From: Roseburia porci
GTDB lineage: Bacteria; Bacillota; Clostridia; Lachnospirales; Lachnospiraceae
DNA length: 64,000 nt
Direction: 5' to 3'
Assembly: GCF_009695765.1 (NCBI RefSeq)
Contig: NZ_VUNI01000011.1
Span: forward strand, 27,369-91,368
Of the stretch, positions 1-8,894 are shown piece after piece. The notes under the pieces are model-generated. The model did no database searches. It saw nothing but the letters and a program-made list of their open reading frames with translations, and had not been told where the DNA came from. Within the stretch, counting starts at the first letter, position 1. Each line of letters opens with the position of its first letter. The translations under genes were made by a program, and so were the position numbers.

Positions 1-1536
1 ATTGCAGAGTACCATTAAATGTTCATTTTCATAGGTTCTCTTATAGATAAAAGTCTCTTCACTCTCTGCTTCAAGCAGTTCATAATCCCCGTATACAATG
101 ATCTCATTCTCATGACGCAGGCGGATCAGTTTTTTATAGTATGAAAATACGGAATCCGGATCATTGACCTGCGCTTTGGCATTTACCTCAGGGTAATTGG
201 AATTTACTTTGAGCCACGGTGTTCCCGTTGTGAATCCTGCGTTTTTGCTGTCATCCCACTGCATTGGAGTTCTTGCATTATCCCTGCTGATACGTTTGAG
301 ATATCCCATCATTTCCTCATGGGAGACTCCGCATTGTTCTGTGAGTTCATGGTATGCATTGATACTTTCAATATCACGGTAATCTTCAAGATTGTCAAAG
401 TATGCATTGCACATTCCAAGTTCTTCTCCCTGATATACATACGGCGTTCCCTGCATCATGTGAAGGCAGGTTGCAAGCAGTTTTGCAGAACGTTCACGAT
501 ATTCTTCACTGTCGTTTCCGTATCTGGATACGGAACGCGGCTGATCATGGTTGGACAGATACAGACTGTTCCATGCCTCATGGGAAAGCCCTGTCTGCCA
601 TTTGGATAAGTTCGCTTTCCACTCCGGAAGCGGCATCTTATGTCCATCCCATTTTCCGTAATGGGTTTTCTCATGTTCGCTTCCGCTGACATGTTCAAAC
701 TGGAATACCATGTTAAGCTCACTGCCGTCTGCATTGGCATACTTCTTTGCTTCTTCGAGTGTAACACCTGCTGCCTCACCAACGGTGATCAGGTCGTATT
801 TTGAGAGCACTTTCCGGTTCATTTCCTGCAGATATTCATGGACATGAGGTCCGTTGGCGCATCCGCTGTCCGCATATCCGTTTTCTCCCGGAATTCCATC
901 CGGAAGTCCTTCCGGTTTGGAGATCAGGCTGATGACATCCATACGGAATCCGTCAATTCCCTTTTCACACCACCAGTTCATCATATCAAATACATGATCG
1001 CGCACCTTTGGATTATCCCAGTTTAAATCCGGCTGTTTTTTAGAGAAAAGATGCAGGAAATACATATCGGTCTGTTCATCATATTTCCATGCGGAACCAC
1101 TGAAGCAGGATCCCCAGTTATTTGGCTCTTTTCCGTCTTCTTTGCCTTTTCTCCAGATATAAAAATCACGGTATGGATTATCCACACTCTTACGGCTCTC
1201 CACAAACCATGCATGTTCATCGGAAGTATGGTTTACCACAAGATCCATCATGATCTTGATTCCAAGCTCATGAGCGCGCGCGAGCATCCGGTCATAATCT
1301 TCCATCGTTCCAAATTCTGTCATGATCGCCTGATAATCGCTGATGTCATATCCGTTGTCATCATTCGGTGACTGATAAACCGGCGACAGCCAGATCACAT
1401 CGATTCCAAGCTCTTTTAAATAATCAAGTTTCTCTGTAATACCGTTCAGATCTCCGATTCCATCTCCGTTTGAGTCCATAAAACTTCTTGGATAGATCTG
1501 ATATACAACCGCTTCCTTCCACCATGCTTTTTTCAT
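1..1536 (-). CDS. GH13 alpha-glucosidase, oligo-1,6-glucosidase type (3' end outside window)
   Basis: Cytoplasmic exo-glucosidase releasing glucose from isomalto- or malto-oligosaccharides. 512 codons are visible and the frame is still open at base 1, so only the C-terminal part is missing. The GH13 TIM barrel shows all family landmarks: nucleophile D200 in DGFRMDV, acid/base E254 in VGEAAGVT, and D331 in LSNHDQPR. Valine right after the nucleophile Asp is the residue associated with alpha-1,6 preference in this family; trehalose-6-phosphate hydrolase is the main alternative. No signal peptide. Start chosen at the ATG at 1536 (MKKAWWKEAVVYQIYP), the normal N-terminus of the family. A LacI regulator lies directly upstream and operator-like palindromes flank the promoter. 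Confidence 0.93.
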   Translation of the reverse strand, partial: MKKAWWKEAVVYQIYPRSFMDSNGDGIGDLNGITEKLDYLKELGIDVIWLSPVYQSPNDDNGYDISDYQAIMTEFGTMEDYDRMLARAHELGIKIMMDLVVNHTSDEHAWFVESRKSVDNPYRDFYIWRKGKEDGKEPNNWGSCFSGSAWKYDEQTDMYFLHLFSKKQPDLNWDNPKVRDHVFDMMNWWCEKGIDGFRMDVISLISKPEGLPDGIPGENGYADSGCANGPHVHEYLQEMNRKVLSKYDLITVGEAAGVTLEEAKKYANADGSELNMVFQFEHVSGSEHEKTHYGKWDGHKMPLPEWKANLSKWQTGLSHEAWNSLYLSNHDQPRSVSRYGNDSEEYRERSAKLLATCLHMMQGTPYVYQGEELGMCNAYFDNLEDYRDIESINAYHELTEQCGVSHEEMMGYLKRISRDNARTPMQWDDSKNAGFTTGTPWLKVNSNYPEVNAKAQVNDPDSVFSYYKKLIRLRHENEIIVYGDYELLEAESEETFIYKRTYENEHLMVLCN

Positions 1537-1626
1537 TGTTATTCCTGCCTTTCTGATTATTTATTATTGTTGATTCTCTGCTGCCGGGGTGTCCGTTTCC
1601 TTTCGCAATCCCTGGCATTCTCTTTA

Positions 1627-1698
1627 CATTAATCGCATAACCTTCCTCTTGAAATTAGCATACTGTGCCAGGAAAAGTCAAAGGTTAAGCGCATAACC
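1627..1698 (-). promoter_or_regulatory. Promoter flanked by two LacI-type operator palindromes, upstream of the GH13 gene
   Basis: On the minus strand GGTTATGCGCTTAACC (1683-1698) and GGTTATGCGATTAA (1629-1642) are two versions of one partly palindromic word, with a central CG/GC step typical of LacI-family operators. Between them lies TTGACT followed by an extended -10-like TGCTAATTT. One operator therefore sits just upstream of the -35 and the other downstream of the likely start, the classical looping or double-block arrangement. The LacI gene at 1745-2779 is the obvious candidate regulator (inference). Confidence 0.6.
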
Positions 1699-1744
1699 AT
1701 GAAAGTGCATAAAGCCTGCCTGTATTTTTGTAAAAAATACACAA

Positions 1745-2779
1745 TTATATATTGTCGAGTTTTTTTACCGATTCCCGTTCTACAAGCCGGACCGGAAGTC
1801 TCCAGCGCTCCTCTGAAATGTCTATCGATTTTTTATTTTTCCGGGCATCCTGCAGATATAAAAGCGCCTCGACCGCCATCCTGGCTTTCTTTGCGATATT
1901 CTGGCTCATCGTTGTAAGCTTCGGCCGCGCAAGCCGCGCATAGATCAGATCATCAAATCCGGCTATGGAAATGTCCTCCGGCACACGGATTCCCTTACTC
2001 TGTAAAAAGGAACTGACCTCAAGCGCATAAAAATCCGATGCCACAAATAATGCCGTGTACTCCCGCAGCTTCGGAAGAAACTGCTCCATCTGAAGCTCTC
2101 TCACCGGCTCACTGGAAGAAAAGATAAAGTGATCCTGCTCCGACAGGGAAAGTCCCGCTTCCGTCATTGCCTGCATAAGTCCCATCCATCTGTGATGATC
2201 GACGGTTGCATCGTTGTCCGCAAGCATGGCGATCTTCGTATGCCCCTGGGATATCAGATATTGTCCCATCTGATATCCGCCGCCAAAATCGTCCGTTGAA
2301 ATATTGATAAAATCCGCCTGATTCTGTAGATAAGAGTCTATGGAAACGATTCCTCTGCGATACTTCTGGTTCAGACTTTTCAGTTCCTCCTCCGACATGT
2401 TGCATACAATAAGTCCCTCCAGATTCCATGCGATTGCCTGACGGATAATCTCTTCCTCCGTCTGTTGCGCAATCAGATACATATAGCAGTCATGTTCCCG
2501 GATCTCATATTCCAGGTTGCCTAAAAAAGCACTGTAATAAGGGTCCTCGAGCACAATCTTAACGCCCGGCTTACACGGAATCACAAGCCCGATCATATTC
2601 GAGGACGTCTGCGCTAACATCATGGCAGAACGGTTCCTGACATACCCCATCTCGTCTAATGCCGTCTGGATTTTCTCCCGCACTTCCTTTGAAACCCTCT
2701 GCTCTTTTCCATTGATCACGTTAGAAACGGTGGCTGTGCTCACGCCGACCGCTTCTGCTACATCTTTGATTCGAACCAT
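1745..2779 (-). CDS. LacI family transcriptional regulator
   Basis: DNA-binding sugar regulator, 344 aa, full family length. N-terminal HTH at residues 1-50 (VRIKDVAEAVGVSTATVSNVINGK, recognition helix TATVSNVIN) with the hinge helix around residues 45-55; the rest is a periplasmic-binding-protein-like effector domain ending in the IAGFDD...PKLTTM segment seen in LacI/GalR proteins. ATG at 2779. It lies between the GH13 gene and the remainder of the carbohydrate locus and probably controls the GH13 promoter through the two palindromes at 1627-1698. Effector sugar not deducible from sequence. Confidence 0.93.
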   Translation of the reverse strand: MVRIKDVAEAVGVSTATVSNVINGKEQRVSKEVREKIQTALDEMGYVRNRSAMMLAQTSSNMIGLVIPCKPGVKIVLEDPYYSAFLGNLEYEIREHDCYMYLIAQQTEEEIIRQAIAWNLEGLIVCNMSEEELKSLNQKYRRGIVSIDSYLQNQADFINISTDDFGGGYQMGQYLISQGHTKIAMLADNDATVDHHRWMGLMQAMTEAGLSLSEQDHFIFSSSEPVRELQMEQFLPKLREYTALFVASDFYALEVSSFLQSKGIRVPEDISIAGFDDLIYARLARPKLTTMSQNIAKKARMAVEALLYLQDARKNKKSIDISEERWRLPVRLVERESVKKLDNI

Positions 2780-2939
2780 GCGCTAAACCTCTTTCTTCCT
2801 GTTCCGCCCCAAATCATTGCTATGCTGTCACTCTGTGTCCCCTATAAAATTGCGGATTTCTTTACTGATGCAAACACCAGCGTATGTTTTCCCTCGCCTT
2901 CTGCATATAAACTCCACTATGTCTGTCTGCCTTTTACTT

Positions 2940-3437
2940 TTATATTTCCATTTTTAATGCTTTTACGGTGTCCTCAAACGCATAGAACAGGTCAATGTAC
3001 TTTTCCACAATAACATGACAATTTTTTTTCACAATCTCACAGTCATAATCGTGTGCAAGTTCATTTCTTACTTTTAGCATTTCCATCCAGGATTCATCTG
3101 AAATCAAATTTGCCTTATAGGCTTCCCTGAGTACTTCTCTTGGCGACCCTGCCACAAAACCGGTGATTGCATAATACTGTACCAGAATATCTTTCATAAC
3201 TTTCCATGACAAGTCAAATGTGATGCTAAATTTGGCACTTGTTCCACTCAGAACAAAAGAATCTGAAAGATTTCTCTGTTTTGCTTCTGCTAAATCATCC
3301 ACACCTGTTACTGCTATATCAATATCGCTCCGTTCTCTTGCAGTTTCTTTGGCTCTCGATCCATATAAGATGACTTCTTTTGCATGAAACAGTTTGCAAA
3401 GTTTTGCAACTTCTTCTATGACTTCTTCTGCGCTCAT
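2940..3437 (-). CDS. Compact nucleotidyltransferase (MNT)-HEPN fusion protein
   Basis: 165 aa. Residues 1-45 are the start of a minimal nucleotidyltransferase: YGSRAK with G26-S27 and DID at 38-40 fits the GSX10DXD motif of MntA-type antitoxins. From about residue 55 the protein matches the HI0074/HEPN partner fold (FSITFDLSWKVMK, then GSPREVLREAYK), with R124-NELA-H129 fitting the HEPN RX4H RNase motif. MNT and HEPN are normally two neighbouring genes of a toxin-antitoxin pair; here they are one frame, and the second half of the MNT domain, including the third metal-binding Asp, appears absent. It may be a decayed, deletion-fused system or a distinct single-chain variant. Flanked by unrelated sugar genes. 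Confidence 0.7.
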   Translation of the reverse strand: MSAEEVIEEVAKLCKLFHAKEVILYGSRAKETARERSDIDIAVTGVDDLAEAKQRNLSDSFVLSGTSAKFSITFDLSWKVMKDILVQYYAITGFVAGSPREVLREAYKANLISDESWMEMLKVRNELAHDYDCEIVKKNCHVIVEKYIDLFYAFEDTVKALKMEI

Positions 3438-3546
3438 GATTTCTCCCTCTTCTTAAATGTATTTTGAAGCTTTTTCTATTGTATCATTTGAAATACCAAA
3501 AAGAAACGGTTACACCTTGCAAATTAAAAATACAAATAGCCGCAAT

Positions 3547-4479
3547 TTACTGTACCTGATCATAAAACTTCCGTATCACATCTTCTGCCGGTTTCCGATA
3601 GATCTCATAATAGCGGTGCTTTTTTGCCTCTTCTTCGGAATAGAGCTGTCCGTGCCAGGACCAGACTGCCATTCCTTCCACCCATTCACGGCGGCTGATT
3701 GCTTCCGTCATCGCCTGATACCACGCTGCCTGTCCTTCCAGATCGATTCCACCCTTTACTTCCCAGTTGTTCGGCACAAGGTTGGAGCCCTCCGTTGCCA
3801 TACAGCCGGCTTCCGCAAAGAAAAACGGCTTATGGAACTGTTTTACTACTTTTTCGATCCGGTCAAGCTGATTGTCCCAGTCATCAATCGGATAATATCC
3901 ACTGGATGATATCACATCGACTGCATCCCACCATGTGATCTGGTTTTCCTGATATTTATCTGTATTATAGCTTACCAGGCCTGAATATACGCCACGGATA
4001 TCTGTAATCAGTTTACGCCATTCTTTTTCGCGGTGCTCTGACATGACCATCTCGCAGCCTGCAATAAACATTTCACAGCCAGTGCGTTCTGCGATCTTTG
4101 CATAATGCAGCTGAAATCTGGTGTATGACGCAAACCAGTTACACCATTTCGGCTCACATGGAACATCCAGATCAAAAAAACTGATATGTGCTCTCCATGT
4201 TCCGTTTACGCAGTTGACCGTAGGCTTTAAGATTACCCTGAGTCCAAGTTCTCTAGCATAAGCGATCATCTTCTCAAGTTCTTCATCGGTCACGTTCCGC
4301 TTATGATCAAATGAGATTTCTTCGGAATGCGCCGTCTCCTGCAATCCACATGGCACAAAGATCACGGTATCCGCATGCGTCTGTTCTTTCATCACCCGCA
4401 GACTCTCCTTTGTCTCCGGCTTATTGAATTCCCCTCTGGATGCAAATGGTGCAAATGTAATTCCTTTGATATATTTCAT
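3547..4479 (-). CDS. GH113 family glycoside hydrolase, beta-mannooligosaccharide-active
   Basis: Intracellular beta-1,4-mannanase/exo-mannosidase fold, about 310 aa with no signal peptide. Likely catalytic glutamates are E143 (IAGCEMVM) and E223 (FFAEAGC), matching the acid/base and nucleophile spacing in GH113. The R. intestinalis homologue in the same kind of locus is described as an exo-enzyme releasing mannose from the reducing end; equivalence here is inference from family and context. Start set to the ATG at 4479 (MKYIKGITF) because AGGAG lies 7 nt upstream; an in-frame extension to 4509 would run into the intercistronic hairpin. It follows the esterase-isomerase gene in the same direction. 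Confidence 0.85.
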   Translation of the reverse strand: MKYIKGITFAPFASRGEFNKPETKESLRVMKEQTHADTVIFVPCGLQETAHSEEISFDHKRNVTDEELEKMIAYARELGLRVILKPTVNCVNGTWRAHISFFDLDVPCEPKWCNWFASYTRFQLHYAKIAERTGCEMFIAGCEMVMSEHREKEWRKLITDIRGVYSGLVSYNTDKYQENQITWWDAVDVISSSGYYPIDDWDNQLDRIEKVVKQFHKPFFFAEAGCMATEGSNLVPNNWEVKGGIDLEGQAAWYQAMTEAISRREWVEGMAVWSWHGQLYSEEEAKKHRYYEIYRKPAEDVIRKFYDQVQ

Positions 4480-4495
4480 ATTTGTTCTCCTGTTT

Positions 4496-4533
4496 AAAAC
4501 AGGCTGCAAAGCGTCGATGCACTTCGCAGCCTG
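4496..4533 (-). terminator. Intercistronic stem-loop with T run between the esterase-isomerase gene and GH113
   Basis: On the minus strand CAGGCTGC pairs with GCAGCCTG, extended by GAAG/CTTT with one mismatch, and is followed by TTTTAAA. It sits 40 nt after the stop of the upstream gene and 16 nt before the GH113 start, so it is likely a partial terminator or 3' end stabiliser inside the operon rather than an absolute stop. Confidence 0.6.
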
Positions 4534-4573
4534 CGTGACTTACCTGTTCTGTTTTTCTCTGTTGATCCCGTTT

Positions 4574-6643
4574 CTATCGTGTGGATGCGATGATCTGCAT
4601 ATTTCCTTCAAAATTCAGAGATTTGCAGTCTGCAGGTGCGATAAAATGATCACCCTTTTTCAGAAGATGTCCGTTTACTGATCCCTGTCCGCTTACAACT
4701 GTCATAAGCAGGAATGGATATTTCTGCTCTACCTGTGTATTTCCGGAAACTTCAAGTTTGAATACGGAATAGTAATTGCAGCTGTATAACAGATTCAGAC
4801 GGTTGAGTGGAAGTCCGTTTACAGAACGTACACTTTCTCCGACCGGTTTTGCAGGAACTGTGATAACATCAATACTCTTCTGTACATGAAGTTCTCTTGG
4901 CTTACCGTTTGACAGACGATCATAATCATATACACGGTAAGTAATATCACTGTTCTGCTGTGTCTCTAAGATCTGGAAACCACCCTTGATCGCATGTACG
5001 GTTCCCGGATCGATCTGAATGAAATCACCCTTCCTGATCGGAATCTCACGAATCAGTTCTGACCATCTCTTCTGTTCGATCATCTCTTTTAATTCTTCTC
5101 TTGTTGATGCATTGTGACCGATTACAAGGCTTGCATTTTCCGGACAATCTAATACATACCAGCACTCTGTTTTTCCAAGAGAACCATTCTCATTCTTTAA
5201 TGCATATTCATCGTTTGGATGAACCTGGATACTTAAATCTGCTTTTGCATCAATAATCTTGATCAAAAGTGGGAAACGATCCTCTGTCGGATTTCCGAAT
5301 AATTCCGGATTTTTTGCCCAGAGTTCAGAAAGATGCATGCCTTTAAAAGCACCTTCACGGATTACACCATCTCCGTTTGGATGTGCTGAAATTCCCCAGC
5401 ATTCTCCGATATCATCGCCTTCTACCGGATAACCATACTCTGTGCGGAGTTTTGATCCTCCCCAGATATTATGTGTCAGAGCCGGATCTAAAAAGATCAG
5501 TTCCTCGGATGTCTTTTTCGCCTTGTGGGAGCCGGAAACGATGACAGAGATCAGATCAAATCCATTCTGATCTTTCTCAGATGCCTCTACAATGCGGATA
5601 TCAACGGTATGAAGCTTGTTCTCCAGATGCTCTGCAACCGTCTCAAGTTCCAGTTTATCGCCCCATGTCTCATCAAAATTTGCATCCAGACGGTATGCAT
5701 GCTCTGTATCTCCATCGATAACTACTTCTGCTACCGGAGCTGGTTTGTTCATTGTTTTTCTGTACTGTACAGCGATGCTTCCGCCTCTTAATTCAAAACG
5801 GATGCTGTCTCCGACTTTGGATGCACTCCATCCGTTTTTGAAACAGTCGGTAATTCCTTCCTGTTTGGAAGTATCTGCGGCAAATCCATTCAGTTCCGGT
5901 TTGCTGTTTCTGTTGTCATAACGTACGGAATCCTCATAATCGTTATAAGTAAATGGTGCACGAAGTTCCGGAGCCGGAAGTTCTGCCTCGTCCATAACAT
6001 CAAATACTTTGGAAAGGAAATAAGTAATCACAGAAGCCACCAGGCTGTGTCCTGCATCATTTGGATGAAGATCATCCTGTGTAATCTCACGGTTTGGAAG
6101 TCTTCCTGCTTTTACTTCTTCATAAATTGTGCTCTGCATGCTGACAGATGGCAGATCATAATATCTTCCAACACGTGCATGCATCAGCTGTGCGTTAGCA
6201 CCGGTGTCATAACATACATTATGTACAAGAAGCATTGCCGGTTTTGTCTCAGAATCATAGATTTTGCGGACAAGACCTTCATATGTCTCCATAAAATGCT
6301 CTGTGCTGTCATCATTTACGGAAAACTCCACAATGACAAAATCCGGTTTGTAGCTTAAAAGATCACTCTGGGCACGTGCCACACCAAACTGTGAAGTTGT
6401 TCCGCCGATTCCGGCGTTCACATACTCAAATTCAGCTTCCGGAAACTGTTTTTTCCACCACTCAAATACATGATATGCATAACATGTCTCCGGTGTGGAA
6501 GAAAGGCATCCCTGTGTGATTGAACCACCAAGAAAACCAAGTACCAGCTTCTCGCCGTTTGCTGCCTTTTTCATCAATTCTTTCATACGGAAAAGGTTTC
6601 CGCGGTTTACGATTCCCTTTTCATAATCAATCTGATATCTCAT
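4574..6643 (-). CDS. Bifunctional CE17-type acetylmannan esterase fused to phosphomannose isomerase
   Basis: 689 aa with two enzymes in one frame. Residues 1-215 are an SGNH esterase: GGS at 39-41 (S41 nucleophile), GIGG at 78-81, N110 in SVND, and DLHPND with H193. Residues about 230-370 form a beta-rich CBM35-like module, the architecture of RiCE17, which removes axial 2-O-acetyl groups from mannooligosaccharides. From about residue 380 the sequence becomes a class I mannose-6-phosphate isomerase: FLDPALTHNIWGG, GECWGISAHP, zinc ligands in QVHPND (Q473, H475), E493, H550 in GTVHAI, and YRVYDYDR. The join is in frame with no internal stop. Both activities suit mannan breakdown. No signal peptide, so cytosolic. 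Confidence 0.88.
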   Translation of the reverse strand: MRYQIDYEKGIVNRGNLFRMKELMKKAANGEKLVLGFLGGSITQGCLSSTPETCYAYHVFEWWKKQFPEAEFEYVNAGIGGTTSQFGVARAQSDLLSYKPDFVIVEFSVNDDSTEHFMETYEGLVRKIYDSETKPAMLLVHNVCYDTGANAQLMHARVGRYYDLPSVSMQSTIYEEVKAGRLPNREITQDDLHPNDAGHSLVASVITYFLSKVFDVMDEAELPAPELRAPFTYNDYEDSVRYDNRNSKPELNGFAADTSKQEGITDCFKNGWSASKVGDSIRFELRGGSIAVQYRKTMNKPAPVAEVVIDGDTEHAYRLDANFDETWGDKLELETVAEHLENKLHTVDIRIVEASEKDQNGFDLISVIVSGSHKAKKTSEELIFLDPALTHNIWGGSKLRTEYGYPVEGDDIGECWGISAHPNGDGVIREGAFKGMHLSELWAKNPELFGNPTEDRFPLLIKIIDAKADLSIQVHPNDEYALKNENGSLGKTECWYVLDCPENASLVIGHNASTREELKEMIEQKRWSELIREIPIRKGDFIQIDPGTVHAIKGGFQILETQQNSDITYRVYDYDRLSNGKPRELHVQKSIDVITVPAKPVGESVRSVNGLPLNRLNLLYSCNYYSVFKLEVSGNTQVEQKYPFLLMTVVSGQGSVNGHLLKKGDHFIAPADCKSLNFEGNMQIIASTR

Positions 6644-6723
6644 CTTTTATTTCCATTCCTTTCATTCTGTTTCGATTATCATACGCTCTGATTCTGCGCA
6701 TTCCAGTTCTATGCGTTCTGGTT

Positions 6724-7773
6724 CTATTCATTCCAGATTCCATCGCCCAGAGATTCAATGTAAGCAGTTAATTCTTCTGCCATTTCCTCTGCCTCCGGAA
6801 TTCTAAGATGTCCCGGTGTTCCTGCCCCGTTTCGTTTGTACATATAATGATGCACACGTGGATCCTGGATCTGTCCGCAGACCTCATCGATTGCGCGATC
6901 CCAGTTTGCATCATGCTGAAGAAGTGTTGTCTGCAGGATGATCTGGGCTTTTGGATAAAGTCCCATGAGACGCTCTACAAATGCCTTATAGTGTACTCTC
7001 CAGTTCTCAGCCTTTGCACCATCATAATCTTCTGCCATATAATCCTCCGGATGATTGTCATTCTGGCCGATTGCCACAATCACAACATGCGGTGTATAAT
7101 CTGCAAAATTCCATGGTTTTACCGGTCCCATTTCCGGGTTGTATTCTAATTTGTCATAGCAGGATTCCACTCCGTAAAAATGAGGATCCACAAACCAGCC
7201 GGTGTGATCTAAAAGCGCAATACCGCCCTGTGAAGTATCATGCAGTTCTGCGTGAAGCTTACGAGCTGTAATCCAGGAATAGGAATACCAGCTGTTGGAA
7301 TACTCTCCATTATGCTCCGGATCTTCTTTTCCGACATACTGCACTGCCTCGGATACTTCTCCACAGGATACGCTGTCACCAAATACTTCGATTCTTCTCT
7401 CCGGCTTCGGTGAAGGCTCCATTATTATAGCATTCTTATCCAGTTCAAGTCCATATAATGTAAACATATGGCAGATATCCTGTCGTTTAAACAGGATGAG
7501 TTCATGCTCCTCATCCGCAAGATGCTCTGCAAGAATATACGTATGCAGCTGTTCATCTTCTTTCAATGCGATCTTCGTCTGTTTTCCATCAACGATCACG
7601 CCAAGATAGTTGCTCCAATATGCATGGTTATTGGAAATAACTGCTTTTACACTTGTTCCGTGAAAACGGATTTTTACATAGCTTGCCGCATAGATAAATA
7701 CCGGCGCTTTTTTATCTTCAAAATCAATTCTTCCACTATACTGTAACATTGGATGATCTGGTGTAATATACAT
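6724..7773 (-). CDS. CE2 family acetyl esterase acting on acetylated mannooligosaccharides
   Basis: 349 aa. An N-terminal beta-sandwich (residues 1-115) precedes an SGNH domain, the CE2 arrangement. Nucleophile S134 lies in FGDSVSCG; GQNDNHP carries the Asn block; H322 in TPGHLRIPEAE is the catalytic His. The usual DxxH Asp is absent, as expected of CE2 enzymes, which use a Ser-His dyad. In R. intestinalis a CE2 and a CE17 esterase act together to clear all acetyl positions of mannan oligomers, and here the two genes are adjacent, which supports the same role. No signal peptide. AGGGGGG 9 nt upstream of the ATG. Confidence 0.87.
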   Translation of the reverse strand: MYITPDHPMLQYSGRIDFEDKKAPVFIYAASYVKIRFHGTSVKAVISNNHAYWSNYLGVIVDGKQTKIALKEDEQLHTYILAEHLADEEHELILFKRQDICHMFTLYGLELDKNAIIMEPSPKPERRIEVFGDSVSCGEVSEAVQYVGKEDPEHNGEYSNSWYSYSWITARKLHAELHDTSQGGIALLDHTGWFVDPHFYGVESCYDKLEYNPEMGPVKPWNFADYTPHVVIVAIGQNDNHPEDYMAEDYDGAKAENWRVHYKAFVERLMGLYPKAQIILQTTLLQHDANWDRAIDEVCGQIQDPRVHHYMYKRNGAGTPGHLRIPEAEEMAEELTAYIESLGDGIWNE

Positions 7774-7799
7774 AATTATTTTCCCCCCTGTTTATAAAT

Positions 7800-7836
7800 A
7801 AAGAGCCTGCTCAACATAAATGTCTGCAGGCTCTTT
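7800..7836 (-). terminator. Intercistronic terminator-like hairpin between GH130_2 and CE2
   Basis: AAAGAGCCTGC pairs perfectly with GCAGGCTCTTT (11 bp, loop 15 nt), followed on the minus strand by ATTTATAA. It lies just after the GH130_2 stop and upstream of the CE2 ribosome binding site, so it probably attenuates or processes the operon mRNA between the phosphorylase and esterase parts. Confidence 0.7.
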
Positions 7837-7843
7837 GACTTTA

Positions 7844-8866
7844 TTATCGAATACCGATTTCTGTATCTGACTCTGTCACTACACTGTGCTCTTTGATGTA
7901 ATCAATGATCTCATCAAGCTTTGTGAATGCAAGTCCAACGTAGCTGTCAGCAGCTCCATAGTAAATTGCGATCTTTCCAGACTCTGGATCATGGATTGTT
8001 GCGCATGGGAAGCATACGTTTGGTACGAAACCACGCTCTTCATACCACTCTTCCGGAGTAAGAAGGAATGTTTCACAACGATATTTTACAACGGATGGAT
8101 TGTCAATGTCTAAGATTGCTCCACCGATGGAGTATACAAATCCGTTACATGTTCCACTTACACCATGGTAGAATAACAGCCATCCTTCAGAAGTCTCGAT
8201 TGGAGCAGCACCGCCACCGATTTTAACGGACTCCCACCATTCGCTTCCTTTGCCCATAACATGTCTGTGTTTGCCCCAGTATGTCATATCCGGGCTTTCG
8301 CTTAAGAAGATATCACCAAATGGTGTATGTCCACTATCGGATGGACGGGAAAGCATTACATAATTGCCGTTGATCTTTCTTGGGAATAAAACAGCATTAC
8401 GGTTAAATGGAATGAATGGATTCTCTAAACGTACGAATGTCTTGAAATCGGTTGTTTTTGCAAGTCCGATAGAAGCTCCGTAGAAATCCTGACACCAGAT
8501 AATGTAATAGGTATCTTCGATCTTAACAAGACGAGGATCATATGCGTATACCGGCATAAATTCTTTTCCGTTCTGATCTACGAAATGGATCTTCTCTTTG
8601 TCAAATTCCCAGTGAATTGCATCGTTACTTCTTCCAAGGTAGATGTAAGGAATTCCGTTTGTCTGCTCACCACGGAAAACTCCGATGAATCCATCTCCGT
8701 AAGGCATTACTGCACTGTTAAAGATACGTGCAACACCTTCTACCGGGTTTCTTCCGATAATCGGGTTCTCTGTGTATCTCCATACTGGTGCACCTTTTAA
8801 TCCTTCTGGTTTCTCCTGCCATGGCACATTTGGTACTGCCGGCGCAATCATCTTATATTTGCTCAT
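7844..8866 (-). CDS. GH130_2 beta-1,4-mannooligosaccharide phosphorylase
   Basis: Phosphorolyses beta-1,4-mannooligosaccharides to alpha-mannose 1-phosphate in the cytoplasm. 340 aa with the five-bladed propeller pattern of GH130: general acid D110 in YAYDPRLVK, FRGEQTNG near residue 65, and ...NAVLFPRKINGNYVMLSRPSD. The length and short N-terminus match subfamily 2 (mannooligosaccharide phosphorylase, as in Ruminococcus albus RaMP2) rather than the about 390-aa subfamily 1 protein next door. AGAGGAT ribosome binding site upstream of the ATG at 8866. The gene follows GH130_1 by 28 nt. Confidence 0.9.
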   Translation of the reverse strand: MSKYKMIAPAVPNVPWQEKPEGLKGAPVWRYTENPIIGRNPVEGVARIFNSAVMPYGDGFIGVFRGEQTNGIPYIYLGRSNDAIHWEFDKEKIHFVDQNGKEFMPVYAYDPRLVKIEDTYYIIWCQDFYGASIGLAKTTDFKTFVRLENPFIPFNRNAVLFPRKINGNYVMLSRPSDSGHTPFGDIFLSESPDMTYWGKHRHVMGKGSEWWESVKIGGGAAPIETSEGWLLFYHGVSGTCNGFVYSIGGAILDIDNPSVVKYRCETFLLTPEEWYEERGFVPNVCFPCATIHDPESGKIAIYYGAADSYVGLAFTKLDEIIDYIKEHSVVTESDTEIGIR

Positions 8867-8894
8867 TTTATTATCCTCTTTATTCTCTCTAATC

